Shown here one piece after another: positions 1 through 9,600 of a stretch of DNA of 64,000 nt. A program made the translations under genes and the position numbers. Below the pieces are notes generated by a model. That model ran no database searches, was not told the origin of the DNA, and worked only from the letters and a program-made list of their open reading frames with translations. Within the stretch, counting starts at the first letter, position 1; each line of letters starts with the position of its first letter. The stretch comes from Chondrilla cf. caribensis (Eukaryota; Porifera; Demospongiae; Chondrillida; Chondrillidae), in NCBI GenBank assembly GCA_964020155.1, contig OZ026552.1:1187501-1251500 (forward strand). Reading direction: 5' to 3'.

Positions 1-850
1 TACCAAAGTCAGCAACTAATTATAACACTATTAAGAATTGATATTTTGAAACGCACATATGCATGGGCATGCACACATGTATACAGTATATAGCACACAC
101 ATAATATATAATATTATACACACAGAAATACACACACGTACACATAATATATACTATTGTACACACACAGAAATACACACACCCACACATATACGTACAC
201 ACACACGTCATACAGAATTAACAGGTAGAGAGTGTGTGGAGGTAAGGTTGTGCAGTAATAATACATGTATAATAATAATATTTTATGTACACACATCCAC
301 ATAAATCCCTTTAGTACATATGAATACAAATATACACTGTCAGATAATGTGAATACATTGATATATGTCTTTTACAATTATTATACTAATATGAGCTCCA
401 CCCACCCCTCATATACTAAGTATAGTAGTTTGTACATATGAACATATCCACACTTACATATATTATGCATGTAGCTATATATTTATTATGTATGTACATT
501 ATTGTGTACATAAGTAAAATTTAATACTAACATATTGTATCATACGTATGTATAACAAACTCAATGTATATTTACATAGTAATGGCTGGAATTTTCACGG
601 GACTTTATGTTCGCAAATTTCGCGAATAGGGGAAGTTCACAAGTCACAGAAATAAAAATGCGAAATTTCTTGCAAATTTCTACATGTCTGCGAAGGAATC
701 TTGTTTGCAGACACTTCAGTAAGAAACTCATACGTACAGGCTTCTCATATTAGTTGTGCTAATGTTCTGTACACTTGTACACAGTATTAGTACAGTGCCT
801 ACGTATATGCCTACATACATATGTACGCACAAATTATGTGTTGTATGTGC
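1..850. other. Rearranged spacer with TRIM 3' tip and Cep57-intron copy
   Basis: Bases 1-20 continue the last NHL blade of a minus-strand TRIM gene; the same sequence lies inside the longer remnant at 29400-29545. Bases 40-330 are AT/CA-rich low complexity. From about 400 to 840 the sequence resembles the intron before the Cep57 STTNSH exon, as also seen at 3160-3560 and 47540-47700. A block of about 105 bp at 575-682, rich in GCGAAATTT-type words, is present here and at 30085-30190 but absent from the 3160-3560 and 47540 copies, so it looks like a small insertion. No intact gene is seen. The whole segment is duplicated at 29524-30360. Confidence 0.6.
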
Positions 851-1042
851 ATCTTTCACTTCCAAATTAGGAAGACAATCCTTGCACACTGAGTGTAGAC
901 AGCACAACAGATAAGGATTGTTCAGTTCTCTCTTGCAGTGACCACATGTCACATCAGGTTCAACGACGACTGGTTCTTGCTCCTCCTGACGTGACGATTT
1001 GTCCTGTGAGGACTGATTAGCTGGAACGGGGCCTTCAGCCAT
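851..1042 (-). pseudogene. TRIM-NHL fragment, N-terminal RING only
   Basis: This encodes the family N-terminus (MAEGPVPANQ start at 1042) and the first part of the RING finger, through CGHCKREL, CCLHSVCKDC and LPNLEVKD. It then runs into Cep57-intron-like DNA at about 850 and stops. The last RING Cys pair, both B-boxes, coiled coil, filamin repeat and propeller are missing. A splice acceptor like that of the intact genes lies just upstream of the ATG. It is a relic of a TRIM copy whose body was deleted or replaced. It matches 30361-30424, so the break predates at least one duplication. Confidence 0.85.
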
Positions 1043-1988
1043 TTTACTCACTTTACTCTGAGGAATATATGATCAGACACATCAATTGAGAGAGAACAGA
1101 GTCAATATTAACTACAGAAATAGACACAAACTGCATACAAATGTAGAAGAATGGGATAATTGACCATATGTAACCTGCAGCTGGGTACACTATGCAGCAA
1201 CACAAACTACTATTTCCAATATAAATACAAGTGGTTGTAGACTCCAAAGAGTCCAGTCAACCCCACATTCATCATAAAATACCTACTCTCAGTAGTACAG
1301 TGTACAGCTATACAATCCTCACATTATCCATAGGAGTGACATTAACAGGATATTGTACCAAGTGTGCTGACAAGGATACTCATGAAGTAGACAAGTTGTA
1401 CCACAGGTTATGTAGTATGTGTAGTCTATGGTTCTACTGGTCAGACTATACTAGGAAATAATCAGCTGGGTCATTCAATACTCTATGATACTTGTCTATA
1501 CCTTGATAATCTCAATATGTAGCTCTATCGATACCCATGATATATGAGCCAGTTCATCAACCCTACAACAGTATAGCTATTTATGAAGTACGAAGTGCAT
1601 GTGTACACTATAACTGTTGTGTTTACCCACCTATAACGTGTTCTAACAGGCAGGTGAGTAGTTACAATGTCCATCGCATCAAATTAGCGAACGTACACAA
1701 ATCTCACTCCTACAAAGACCATCGATGGTGAAATCGACAGTATTTTAAAAAAGTGAAAAAAAACAGTCTTAAAGAATAAATACACCTTGCTAACTATTGA
1801 ATTCTTGCAAAATGCGATACAATTTAGAATGCTGAATTGGAAACTGTCTACGAAATATAGCTAGAGGGCCTACGTATAGCGTTCTCTGAACAAACTCGTG
1901 GCCACAAATATTCGACTATATAGGTGGTTACGTCACGAGTCATATGACTAATACTACGTCATGTCCTAGAATCTGCTTATTCCATGTA
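1043..1988 (-). other. 5' intron and degraded promoter of the TRIM fragment
   Basis: This matches the 5' UTR intron of the intact TRIM genes, including the plus-strand stretch with the GYCTKCADKD reading frame at 1231-1461. The expected minus-strand donor (AAG|GTACGT elsewhere) is degraded to a GTGTAT-type site near 1775. The conserved CACGTG of the promoters is replaced by GTCACGAGTCATATGAC near 1932. From 1740 to 1760 there are A-runs. There is no sign of an active gene. Confidence 0.5.
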
Positions 1989-2162
1989 CAGTGGAACCTC
2001 TCTATAAAGGACACGTTGGGACCCTAATTTTAGTCCTTATTACAGAGGTTTCCACAATTCAGAGGTCATTTAATGCACTACAGTACTATACTGGGACACA
2101 GAATGGTGTCCTCATTATAGAGGTTTCCACATTTCAGAGGTTTGTAAAGAGAGGTTCCACTG
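1989..2162. mobile_element. Tigger/pogo-like MITE, 174 bp
   Basis: The ends are perfect inverted repeats: CAGTGGAACCTCTC on the left and its reverse complement GAGAGGTTCCACTG on the right, flanked on both sides by TA, the expected target duplication. Inside are subterminal words (AGAGGTTTCCACA, AGGTCATTTAATG) repeated in both orientations and no coding capacity. The CAGTGGAACC end type and TA duplication fit non-autonomous Tc1/mariner-pogo (Tigger) elements. It sits in a remnant Cep57 intron and is not seen in the other modules. Confidence 0.8.
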
Positions 2163-2529
2163 TATCTTTATTTTAAGGTCCTCTTCATTCTATCGCCAGT
2201 CAGATCAATAATAGATCATACCTATCATTATTATCCATAATCTGGTCTGTATATTTCTAATGTTTGCTGATCTTGCAGTTTTCAGCGAATTACTATATAT
2301 AGTGTACATTGTATGAGTGTGTACTGAGTTCTCCTGTAAGCAGGATTTAGAGAAGGTGGTCCACATTTGATGGGTTGCCGTTAACAGAGTGTTAAACCTT
2401 CATAAAACCCCACCTCCACCCCTTCATAAGGCCAGGATGTACTTATGCTTTGGAAACCATAACCTGAGAGTCTTTAGGAGTACATGTATACTATACTGTA
2501 TGTGGATGGAATTGATTACAATATGCAAC
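2163..2529 (+). other. Cep57 module intron remnant
   Basis: Non-coding DNA similar to 25900-26225 and 45340-45680, including the words GATTTAGAGAAGGTGGTCCACATTTG written across the copies and the C-rich ACCCCACCTCCACCCC stretch. In fuller modules this precedes the exon-like GTTCCTATGAACACAG block, but here the module is interrupted by the insertion at 2530. No ORF is supported. Confidence 0.5.
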
Positions 2530-3012
2530 AAAGTGTTCATTTACGAAAGCTAAGTGGAATTCAGCCTGTTGGGAGAAAGGAGAAAAGCGAAAAACTGGCA
2601 ACTGCGGGACTCGAACCCAGGGTGTCTAACTAAAGCCGCCATAAACCACTGAACCACGAAGCCACCACAGAAACCAGCCTCCACAATTCTCCTTTCATAC
2701 TACACTGGTGGTACTGCTAACTGCAGTCTTACACCAGCGAGACCACATGGCTGTGTGGATTTGGGCGAGTTGATGTTCTTTTGTTCTTACTAACTTCGTT
2801 AGCTATCTTCAGTACTACTCCTAGTCTACTCAGTTTTTAGTGGGTGTAATTGAATTCCACTTAGCTTTCGTATCTGTCATATGCCTGCTTACACATATAT
2901 GATCATCTATGATTTAAGATTAGATGAAATGATTACACCCACTAAAAACCGAGTAGGCTAGTAGTAGTAATGAAGATAGCTAACGAAGTTAGTAAGAACA
3001 AAAGTGTTCATT
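2530..3012 (-). mobile_element. tRNA-derived SINE-like / fold-back composite element
   Basis: The element (2542-3000) is bounded by a perfect 12-bp direct repeat, AAAGTGTTCATT, at 2530-2541 and 3001-3012. Inside are two nested inverted repeats. A perfect 22-bp pair starts TACGAAAGCTAAGTGG at 2542 and is mirrored at 2851-2872. A longer imperfect pair of about 73 bp is at 2778-2850 and 2931-3003. A tRNA-like stretch is on the minus strand at 2596-2668. This combination of SINE head, palindromic tail and long target duplication is not a standard textbook element. It occurs once in the window. Confidence 0.7.
2596..2668 (-). other. tRNA-like head of the SINE-like element
   Basis: The minus strand reads with box A-like TGGTTCAGTGG and box B-like GGGTTCGAGTCC at tRNA spacing over about 73 nt. 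The ends pair only partly (TGGC with GCCA, then mismatches). Box B is almost canonical, but the acceptor and anticodon stems are imperfect. It is therefore best read as a tRNA-derived pol III promoter rather than a working tRNA. Confidence 0.6.
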
Positions 3013-3703
3013 ACAGTCTGCACCTCTGCCGTTCTATGAACATGAGTTGGCATGCCACTCTGTGTGGGATTGTACCAATGTTGTTGTTTGAACAAGTTAT
3101 TAGTGGGATGATAAGTCATCTATAAACAATGATGTAATCAAATCACATTCCTCACCTCTCATATGCTATGTATAGTAGTCTGTACATGTGAACATATCCA
3201 AATATTATACATATGTACCTATATATGTACTTATGTATATATGTTATACTGTATATTATGTACACACATAAGTATGAACATATACCGTATCATACGTATA
3301 ACAAACCTATTATCTCTCTAACCATTAATTTTATGTATATACATACCTGTGAAGGAACCTTGTCTGCAGACACAGCTAGAGTATAAGAAACTCAATTAAT
3401 CCATCATGTACATACATATGTACATGCTTCTCATATTAGCTGTTCTGATGTTCTGCATGTGCACAGTATTCGTACATACATATGCATACATGCCTATGTA
3501 TGTACATATTGACATTGTTACAGTAAACATGTAATAATACACGCATATGCATAATTATGTATGTACATGCAGGACTATGCAGTCATATTATAATCTGTAT
3601 ATATGTTAGTAGGCACCTTGTTACACATGTATGAAGTGTATATATGCATCTCAAAATTGTATTCTTGTGTGTTTACTTGTCTATTTTCTCCACTTGTCCC
3701 CAG

Positions 3704-4200
3704 TCCACCACCAACTCCCACTCGGTGGTAGCCAACATGCAGAAGGCTGTCTCCTTGATGAAGGTCCACAGTCATGCATTGTGTGGGGCTATAGCCTCCT
3801 CTGCTCTCCAGAGAGAAGCTGCTCAGAAATCAAAAGACACTAGAACATTTAATCCTTCTGGTTCGCTGGAAGAACTCCAGCGTATGCTGGGTGACCTTGA
3901 GAGGGAATTTGCTGAGTTGGCATGGTGAGTATGAGTGGATTAGTGGTGAAGTAGCGATATATGGTGTTATCAGGGGGTGAGAACATACCAACACACTTAT
4001 GAATGTATACATACAGTTTGATGGTAATGGGATGTTCCCTTCCTTTTGTGCAGTGAGTATCAGAGAATAGTGAGTGAGTTGTACCGTCATCAGCAGTCAC
4101 CGAGGACAGTGAACAGTGAGGAACTGGAGGCTGTAGCAGACAAGATGAGGGGCAAAGAGGACCACGTAAGAATCATGAAGAACCAGATGAACGCTTTAAA
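3704..4200 (+). pseudogene. Cep57-like gene, truncated 3' half (module A)
   Basis: Two exons of the Cep57 family C-terminal region. Exon 3704-3924 opens with STTNSHSVVANMQKAVSLMK, after a CCCCAG acceptor, and closes at a GTGAGT donor. Exon 4054-4200 starts EYQRIVSELYRHQQS and carries the LEAVADKMRGKEDH helix of the microtubule-binding region. The reading frame ends abruptly at about 4200, where it is joined to the reverse-oriented TRIM gene. About 110 C-terminal codons are missing compared with 28281-28641. Upstream exons are also absent. Cep57 proteins localise to centrosomes and bind microtubules; this copy cannot make a full product. Confidence 0.85.
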
Positions 4201-6016
4201 GATGGTTACCATTATTACCAACATACACCAGTCCATCAGCATCTACAGCTATACCGTGAGGATAGATTAGCTGTCCATTTCCACTTCCTTGTTGACCAAA
4301 TGATCTGATGTGCTTCCTCTGCTCATCAAACACATGAATCTGATGGGTGTTGAAGTCAGCAATGAATGTGTGGCCATTTGGAGCTACTGCAATACCCCAA
4401 AGGTGACCTGGCTGACCACTTGGCTGATGAGGAAAGTTGAGATGTATCTTCTTTGCTCCGAGTTCTGCAAGAGTCTTATTGAGCTTTCCTGATTTTGGAT
4501 TTGGTAGGAAGTCCACTCCAAACGGACTACCTCTAACATCACTCCCGTTCACTAGAATGGACAGATCACATTCTTCTGGGTATGTGATAGAAAAGGACAA
4601 AGTGTACTGTCCGTTCTCATCATCCACTACCTTTGCTTTGATGGCCGGACCTGGGATGGACTTGGGACGAAGGAATGCTTCAACGTTATCACCTCCTCTC
4701 GTACATCGGATGTTCTTGCTGTCGAATGTATTCAGCGTCAGTGTTATCGGGTCAGATCCATTTGATCGTACAGTCTCTGGTTTGGGCTCCACTGTACAGT
4801 TGACAGGACAGGCTCCGTTGCCTACAACACCGAATTCTCTGATTGCCATGAAAAGAACATCTTGGTTGGTGGGGTCAAAGGTCACCACCTGAGACACTGT
4901 GTGCTTAAACTCTTCCTGAAACCATTTTGAGGTGAGAACAGATTGTTGTGTTTGGACCAGATCCTTACTAGCTATCACATCGTGACTCCTATCACTGGTG
5001 AGGAGAAACTGAAGGGAGGATTGAGTGTTTGCGGACATCTCCTTTTCCTTCTTAGTGGCTGTGAGCTTTGAACTGATGGTATGCTTCTTTTCTTCTGCCG
5101 TAGCTATAACCAGTCTACAAAGTTCCTCCTTCCTCTCATCCACAGCCTGATGGATGTTCTGGAAGGCTGTGTTGATATCATGGAGTGTGGCCTCTTTCAT
5201 CTCGTTCACAGTTCTGATTTGAGTCTGTAACTCCTTCTCGATCATCTGGTACTTCCTCTCATAGCAGATGGCAGTCTGACGAGCGACCTTCACAGATTGA
5301 GTGTGACAATGGGATGCACTAGCATCAAGAAACACTGGAACATGTGAGGATTTGCGGTCTACGACACATGCTTGACACATGAGTGCATTACACAGTTCAC
5401 AGCAATACTCGAGAATCTTCCCATTGTGTTGGGGACAGGTACTGGGTGTGGTGGTCTTTGGAGAAAGAGTCTGGATATCCTGAGGGGTTAGGGAACGCAT
5501 CTCATCCAAAGTCTTCACAATGTGGTCTTCAAATGTATCGTCCACGTCATGTCCGCCATAGCAACGTTCACACATAAATTTGGTACAGTCTGTACAGAAC
5601 ACAATCGAACGTGAGTCACCACTCTTACATCGCTTGTTGCCACAAGGAATGGCGACGTTCTTGGTCACTTTCCGCAAAATCTTCGTTCCCTCGATATACC
5701 GAGCTAGGGGACCATTTGGCAAAGGAACACAACGTAGGCTGTCCACTCTACACTCACTCTCCAACATCGTCCTGTCAATACAGTGAGTGGATGTGTCTCC
5801 ACATTGAGTGCACTTGAGTCGGCCATCTTCCACTTCCAAATTAGGAAGACAATCCTTGCACACTGAGTGTAGACAGCACAACAGATAAGGATTGTTCAGT
5901 TCTCTCTTGCAGTGACCACATGTCACATCAGGTTGAACGACAACTGGTTCTTGTTCCTCCCGACGTGACAATTTGTCCTGTGAGGATTGATTAGCTGGAA
6001 CTGGACCTTCAGCCAT
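4196..6016 (-). pseudogene. TRIM-NHL copy A, 3'-truncated
   Basis: An open frame of about 606 codons from MAEGPVPANQ. In order it has: RING (CGHCKREL...CCLHSVCKDC...CTQCGD), B-box 1, B-box 2 (CPQHNGKILEYCCELCN), coiled coil, filamin repeat ending GSPFGVDF, the first NHL blade and the start of the second. The frame is cut at YVGNNGNH by fusion to antisense Cep57 sequence, removing four and a half blades. Sequence is nearly that of copies D and F, so the loss is recent. A six-blade propeller cannot form. A RING/B-box/filamin protein without a propeller could still be made if transcribed, and the start, splice acceptor (exon starts 6031) and promoter are intact. The first Met of MAEG is used because it is conserved in all copies. 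Confidence 0.85.
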
Positions 6017-6030
6017 TTCACTCACTTTTC

Positions 6031-6960
6031 TCTGAGGAATACAAGATGAGATGTTTCAACTTAGAGAGAACAGAATCAATATCAACTACAGAAATAGACA
6101 CAAACTGCATCCAAATGTAGGAGAATGCGATGATTGACCATGTTAAGTTACCTGGGTACACTATGCAGCAACACAAACTACTTTTCCTAATATAAACACA
6201 AGTGGATGTACACTCCAAAGAGTCCAGCCAACCCCACATTCATCATAAAATACCTACTCTCAGTATTATGGTGTACAGCTATACAATCCTCACATTATAC
6301 ATAGGAGTGACATTAACAGGATATTGTACCAAGTGTGCTGACAAGGATACTCATGAAGTAGACAAGTTGTACCACAGGTTATGTAGTATGAGTAGTCTAT
6401 GGTTGTACTGGTCAGACTATACTGGGAAATTATGAGTTATTAGCTATAGGGTATTGCCATTTGATAGTCGAAGATACCTGTAGTTAGCTACACAGATCAA
6501 TAAGTACTTAAAGGGGTCGAAGACCACAGTTCGAGTCCGCTTAGCTAATACGAGCATAAAAAGTAAGATGTCTAGAGTTCATGTATACACTAACTGATGT
6601 TTGCCAAGCAATAACATGTTCTAACAGGCAGGCGAATGGCTATAGTGATAATTTCTTTGGAAATAGTGCACGTAGCTACACAAAATGTTAGCTAACTAGC
6701 TAAGTCCCTTAACAAAACTATCTTCTGTTCGAGGATAAACGTACCTTGAAAACGATTGGACAAGGTTCTACAAAATGCGATACAATGTAGATTAGAATAT
6801 TATTATGAAAGGACGATCGAAAAAGGACGGCCGAAGGTCTCTACGAATAGAGGGCGTTTCTCGGAAGGACTCGAGCTCGTGGCTTCTCTGATCACGTGAC
6901 ACAACTCTGTGTCCCGGGCTTTTAACGACTACTATAAATCTTCACAGTTGAAATTCCCAT
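6031..6960 (-). promoter_or_regulatory. 5' UTR intron and promoter of TRIM copy A
   Basis: The acceptor TTGTATTCCTCAG ends at 6032, so the coding exon begins at 6031, 15 nt before the ATG. The matching donor CAAG|GTACGT has its exon end at 6745. The intron contains the plus-strand GYCTKCADKD frame at 6202-6435. Beyond the donor lie a 5' UTR exon, TCACGTGAC near 6892-6900, CCCGGG near 6914, and a CTATAAATC box at 6932-6940. The same order occurs before every TRIM copy. The transcription start is inferred to lie between the TATA-like and E-box area and the donor. Confidence 0.6.
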
Positions 6961-7060
6961 CGACAATGAATGCAAATTACATAATGTAATGTAGAGAATC
7001 AGCAGTAAAGTTCTTTTATATTTCCGCTTCAGCTTCATCTGGAGGAAGAAGAGGATGCAG
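6961..7060. promoter_or_regulatory. Conserved 100-bp block with octamer motif
   Basis: Present in every module (14272, 23530, 35705, 42690, 54275, 61420) with few changes. It contains ATGCAAAT at 6970-6977 (octamer-like), ATAATGTAATGTAGAGAATC, and GCTTCATCTGGAGGAAGAAG. On the minus strand it holds a 38-codon frame starting MKLKRKYKRTLLLILYITLC. Its conservation suggests a control element or a small ORF. Confidence 0.4.
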
Positions 7061-7111
7061 TTTAAGAGTGAATTGAACAAAACATGTATGTATACCGCCC
7101 ACACATGCCCA

Positions 7112-7112
<1 letters not shown>

Positions 7113-7174
<62 letters not shown>

Positions 7175-7190
7175 CGCACACACACACACA
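7113..7190. repeat. (CA)n microsatellite, module B
   Basis: An almost pure CA tract with a few CG interruptions, always placed about 50 bp after the conserved octamer block in each module. Apparent His-Thr or Cys-Val frames through it are artefacts. Confidence 0.98.
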
Positions 7191-7840
7191 TACACAAATT
7201 GTTATAAATATGACTGTACATAAACGAACACACACAAACATACACATGTACATTGTGCACATGTACAATAGCTCCAGAGTAGGAGAGCTTATTCAACCTG
7301 GGAGGTCACACACCCAGTAGGCTATCATATAAGGTACCACATGTACACTACACACATATACACTTAGTCTAATGCTAACATATGCAAACAAACAAATATC
7401 CATGTACATAGACTATCACATGTACAAACCAGCAATAGGTAGTGTTAGTATCAACCAGCACAGACCCTCTATACCACATATACTGGGAGTGTGGAGTCGA
7501 TTAAAAAATGCTTGAATGTGACTACGAATAAATCAGTAGCTGCAATGCACGGTTAGCTAGCCGGTATGCTGGATGTGAACCGTGCTGTGTTCTGGGAAAA
7601 TCCTGCGAAACACATAAAATCTAAAACAAATTTCTGCTAAACTCTTCTCTTCATGCCATTTTCCCCCGGTGTCCCCTGACCACGAAGGACGTCTCCTGTG
7701 TTCTGTTGTAGTCGTCGGTCATTTTGACCAAAATAGGAAACCCTTTAATTTGGGACAGGAGGCGTGACCAATGAAAAAGTAACGATGCAAGTTATAGCTT
7801 ATAATCTGTTTTATAATAGAGCTCATTGTCAGTGTTCGGG
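7191..7840. other. Inter-gene spacer with broken MTDDY exon (minus)
   Basis: Carries the conserved tract after the microsatellite, then a deletion at about 7495 that removes the unknown plus-strand block seen in other modules. On the minus strand the MTDDY frame starts at 7722, but an indel near 7665 breaks it before the WHEEKSLAE motif. No other gene is seen. Confidence 0.5.
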
Positions 7841-7844
7841 TTCC

Positions 7845-9277
7845 ATGGGCGAGTTGCTTGCTGGTCTTGTTTAGTGAGTTTCAGGATGTATGTTCAAAGA
7901 TCCCCTCCAATCCTCGCAAACGCACATCTTCACATTCAGTGAAAATAGAGTGTAGCTACCTCATGTACAGTAGATTGTGGCTGTCTCTGTTTCCATGGTA
8001 ACTCATCTATGGTGTGTTTCTCGTGAGGTCTACTATGCAGTTATAGTGACAGTGATTGGTGCATTCAAATCTGTACCTGCTGTGTGACAGTGTGCACTGT
8101 ATGTACATGCATGCAGTGTGTACATGTTCAGGTCCTATTCATTCTATTGTCAGATCAATACAGATATCCAGATTTCACATATTAATTGTCTATTATCTGA
8201 TCTGTTATTTCCCCTCCAATGTTTGCTGACCTTGCAGTTTCTTGCAGTTCGGGGTTCCTATGAACACAGCCCCCCCTACCTCCAGGGCTGCTGTGTATGC
8301 ACTGTGGTGTATGTACTGTACTGTATGGTACATATACGTAAATACATTGCATGTTTGCATATTGTGGTCTATTCTGTGTACATACTGTTTAGTGCATGTA
8401 CATTGTATTTATGTGTGTACTGTGGTCAACTGTGTGTACACACTGTACAATTTATGTATGTATCCCCAATGCCTATCTGCCCCTCAGAATGGACCTGCCT
8501 CAGTACACATTAGCTCCTCTAAGGGTGAGGAATTTCAACATCAACTCATTGTAAGGTGAGAGGCAGGGTCAGCCAGTGGTTGTACGCAGTGTGCATACAC
8601 AATGCGGACACATGCACTGTTGTCTCTTTTCTGGATGTGAACCATATGCTCACATGTTGGTATACATACGTATGTATCATATGGACCCTGGGGAGCTTTG
8701 TGACTGCCCACAAAAGACATGTTGTTGGTCACCACTAGTTCTGTACTACCTCCAGGAGGGTGTACATGCATCGGTATTTGTGCTATGATGCATCACATGG
8801 ACATCAAGTGACCGTAGTGACCAGCAATAAATTTTGATCCAAGGAGGGTGTGTATGTATTCAAATTTGTGTGGTTAATTTGGATACGAACACTGACTAGC
8901 CCATGATGACCAGCACCAAAACATGAAATTGCCTGGTCAGTCACCAAGAGGTCTACGTTTATCACCTCCATTGGAATGTACGTACATACAAAGTTGCATG
9001 TATTTATATGTGAATGCATACTTCACATACTGAATGTTGCCACTCTAGTCACTGTTGACGGATATTATTGTATGTACCTACTTATCTAAGAATATATGCA
9101 CAGTGTGAGTATGTAAACACGTATATTTATGTACCTGCATGCATGGCCTATTACGTACAATCTAACTATGTACTCACATCTGTTGCAGTCCTGTGGTGGT
9201 CCTAGTGCACTGGCAAGGCTAAACCTGGAGTGCACTATAGGCTGAATGCAAGGGACATCCCCTTCATCTTGGGAACT
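7845..9277 (+). pseudogene. Cep57-like gene, 5' exons only, frameshifted (module B)
   Basis: Recognisable parts: a first-exon candidate MGELLAGLV at 7845 with GTGAGT donor; the GTTCCTATGAACACAG exon-like block at about 8256; exon 8488-8555 (NGPASVHISSSKGEEFQHQL) between a CCCCTCAG acceptor and AAG|GTGAGA donor; and exon 9189-9277, which should read SCGGPSASGKAKPGVHYRLN. In that exon a 1-nt loss (GCACTGG for GCATCTGG near 9213) shifts the frame. The two 3' Cep57 exons are absent; kinase fragments follow instead. It is non-functional as Cep57. Confidence 0.75.
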
Positions 9278-9488
9278 GTGAGGAAACTTTTGATCAGAGT
9301 AAATATACGTATGTATACATACATTGATAAATACACACGTACATGAATGGAGTGTACTATAGGCACTGTGAGGAAACCTTTCGTTCAAAGTAAAAAATTC
9401 ATGTATTAATTATAATGCTACAATACATGCTCCATACTACTGTGTCTGTTACATGTCAGTGTATACTGGATACCTTAATCATGTGTAG

Positions 9489-9541
9489 GATGCTGTAGAA
9501 GACTCTGTAGGGACTAACTTAGAAAATGTGAGTACAGTGTC

Positions 9542-9600
<59 letters not shown>

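Noticed and set aside
2596..2668. Functional tRNA gene
   Set aside because: Acceptor and anticodon stems have mismatches and it lies inside an element with target duplications.
4437..4892. Plus-strand frames of 150 codons opposite TRIM coding sequence (also 11698-12162, 33132-33590, 51738-52193, 58924-59379)
   Set aside because: Antisense shadows of the filamin region; they follow the TRIM codon pattern and have no own features.
6510..6550. tRNA-like box B (CAGTTCGAGTCCGC) in the TRIM leader region, also at 35275 and 53840
   Set aside because: No box A at the right spacing and no acceptor stem; other modules have degraded versions.
8118..8559. Tyr/Cys-rich plus-strand frames around the NGPASVH exons (also 26231, 37806, 45735, 55484)
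   Set aside because: They are read-through of TGTATGTACATG-type intron DNA; only the short exon at the end is supported by splice sites.
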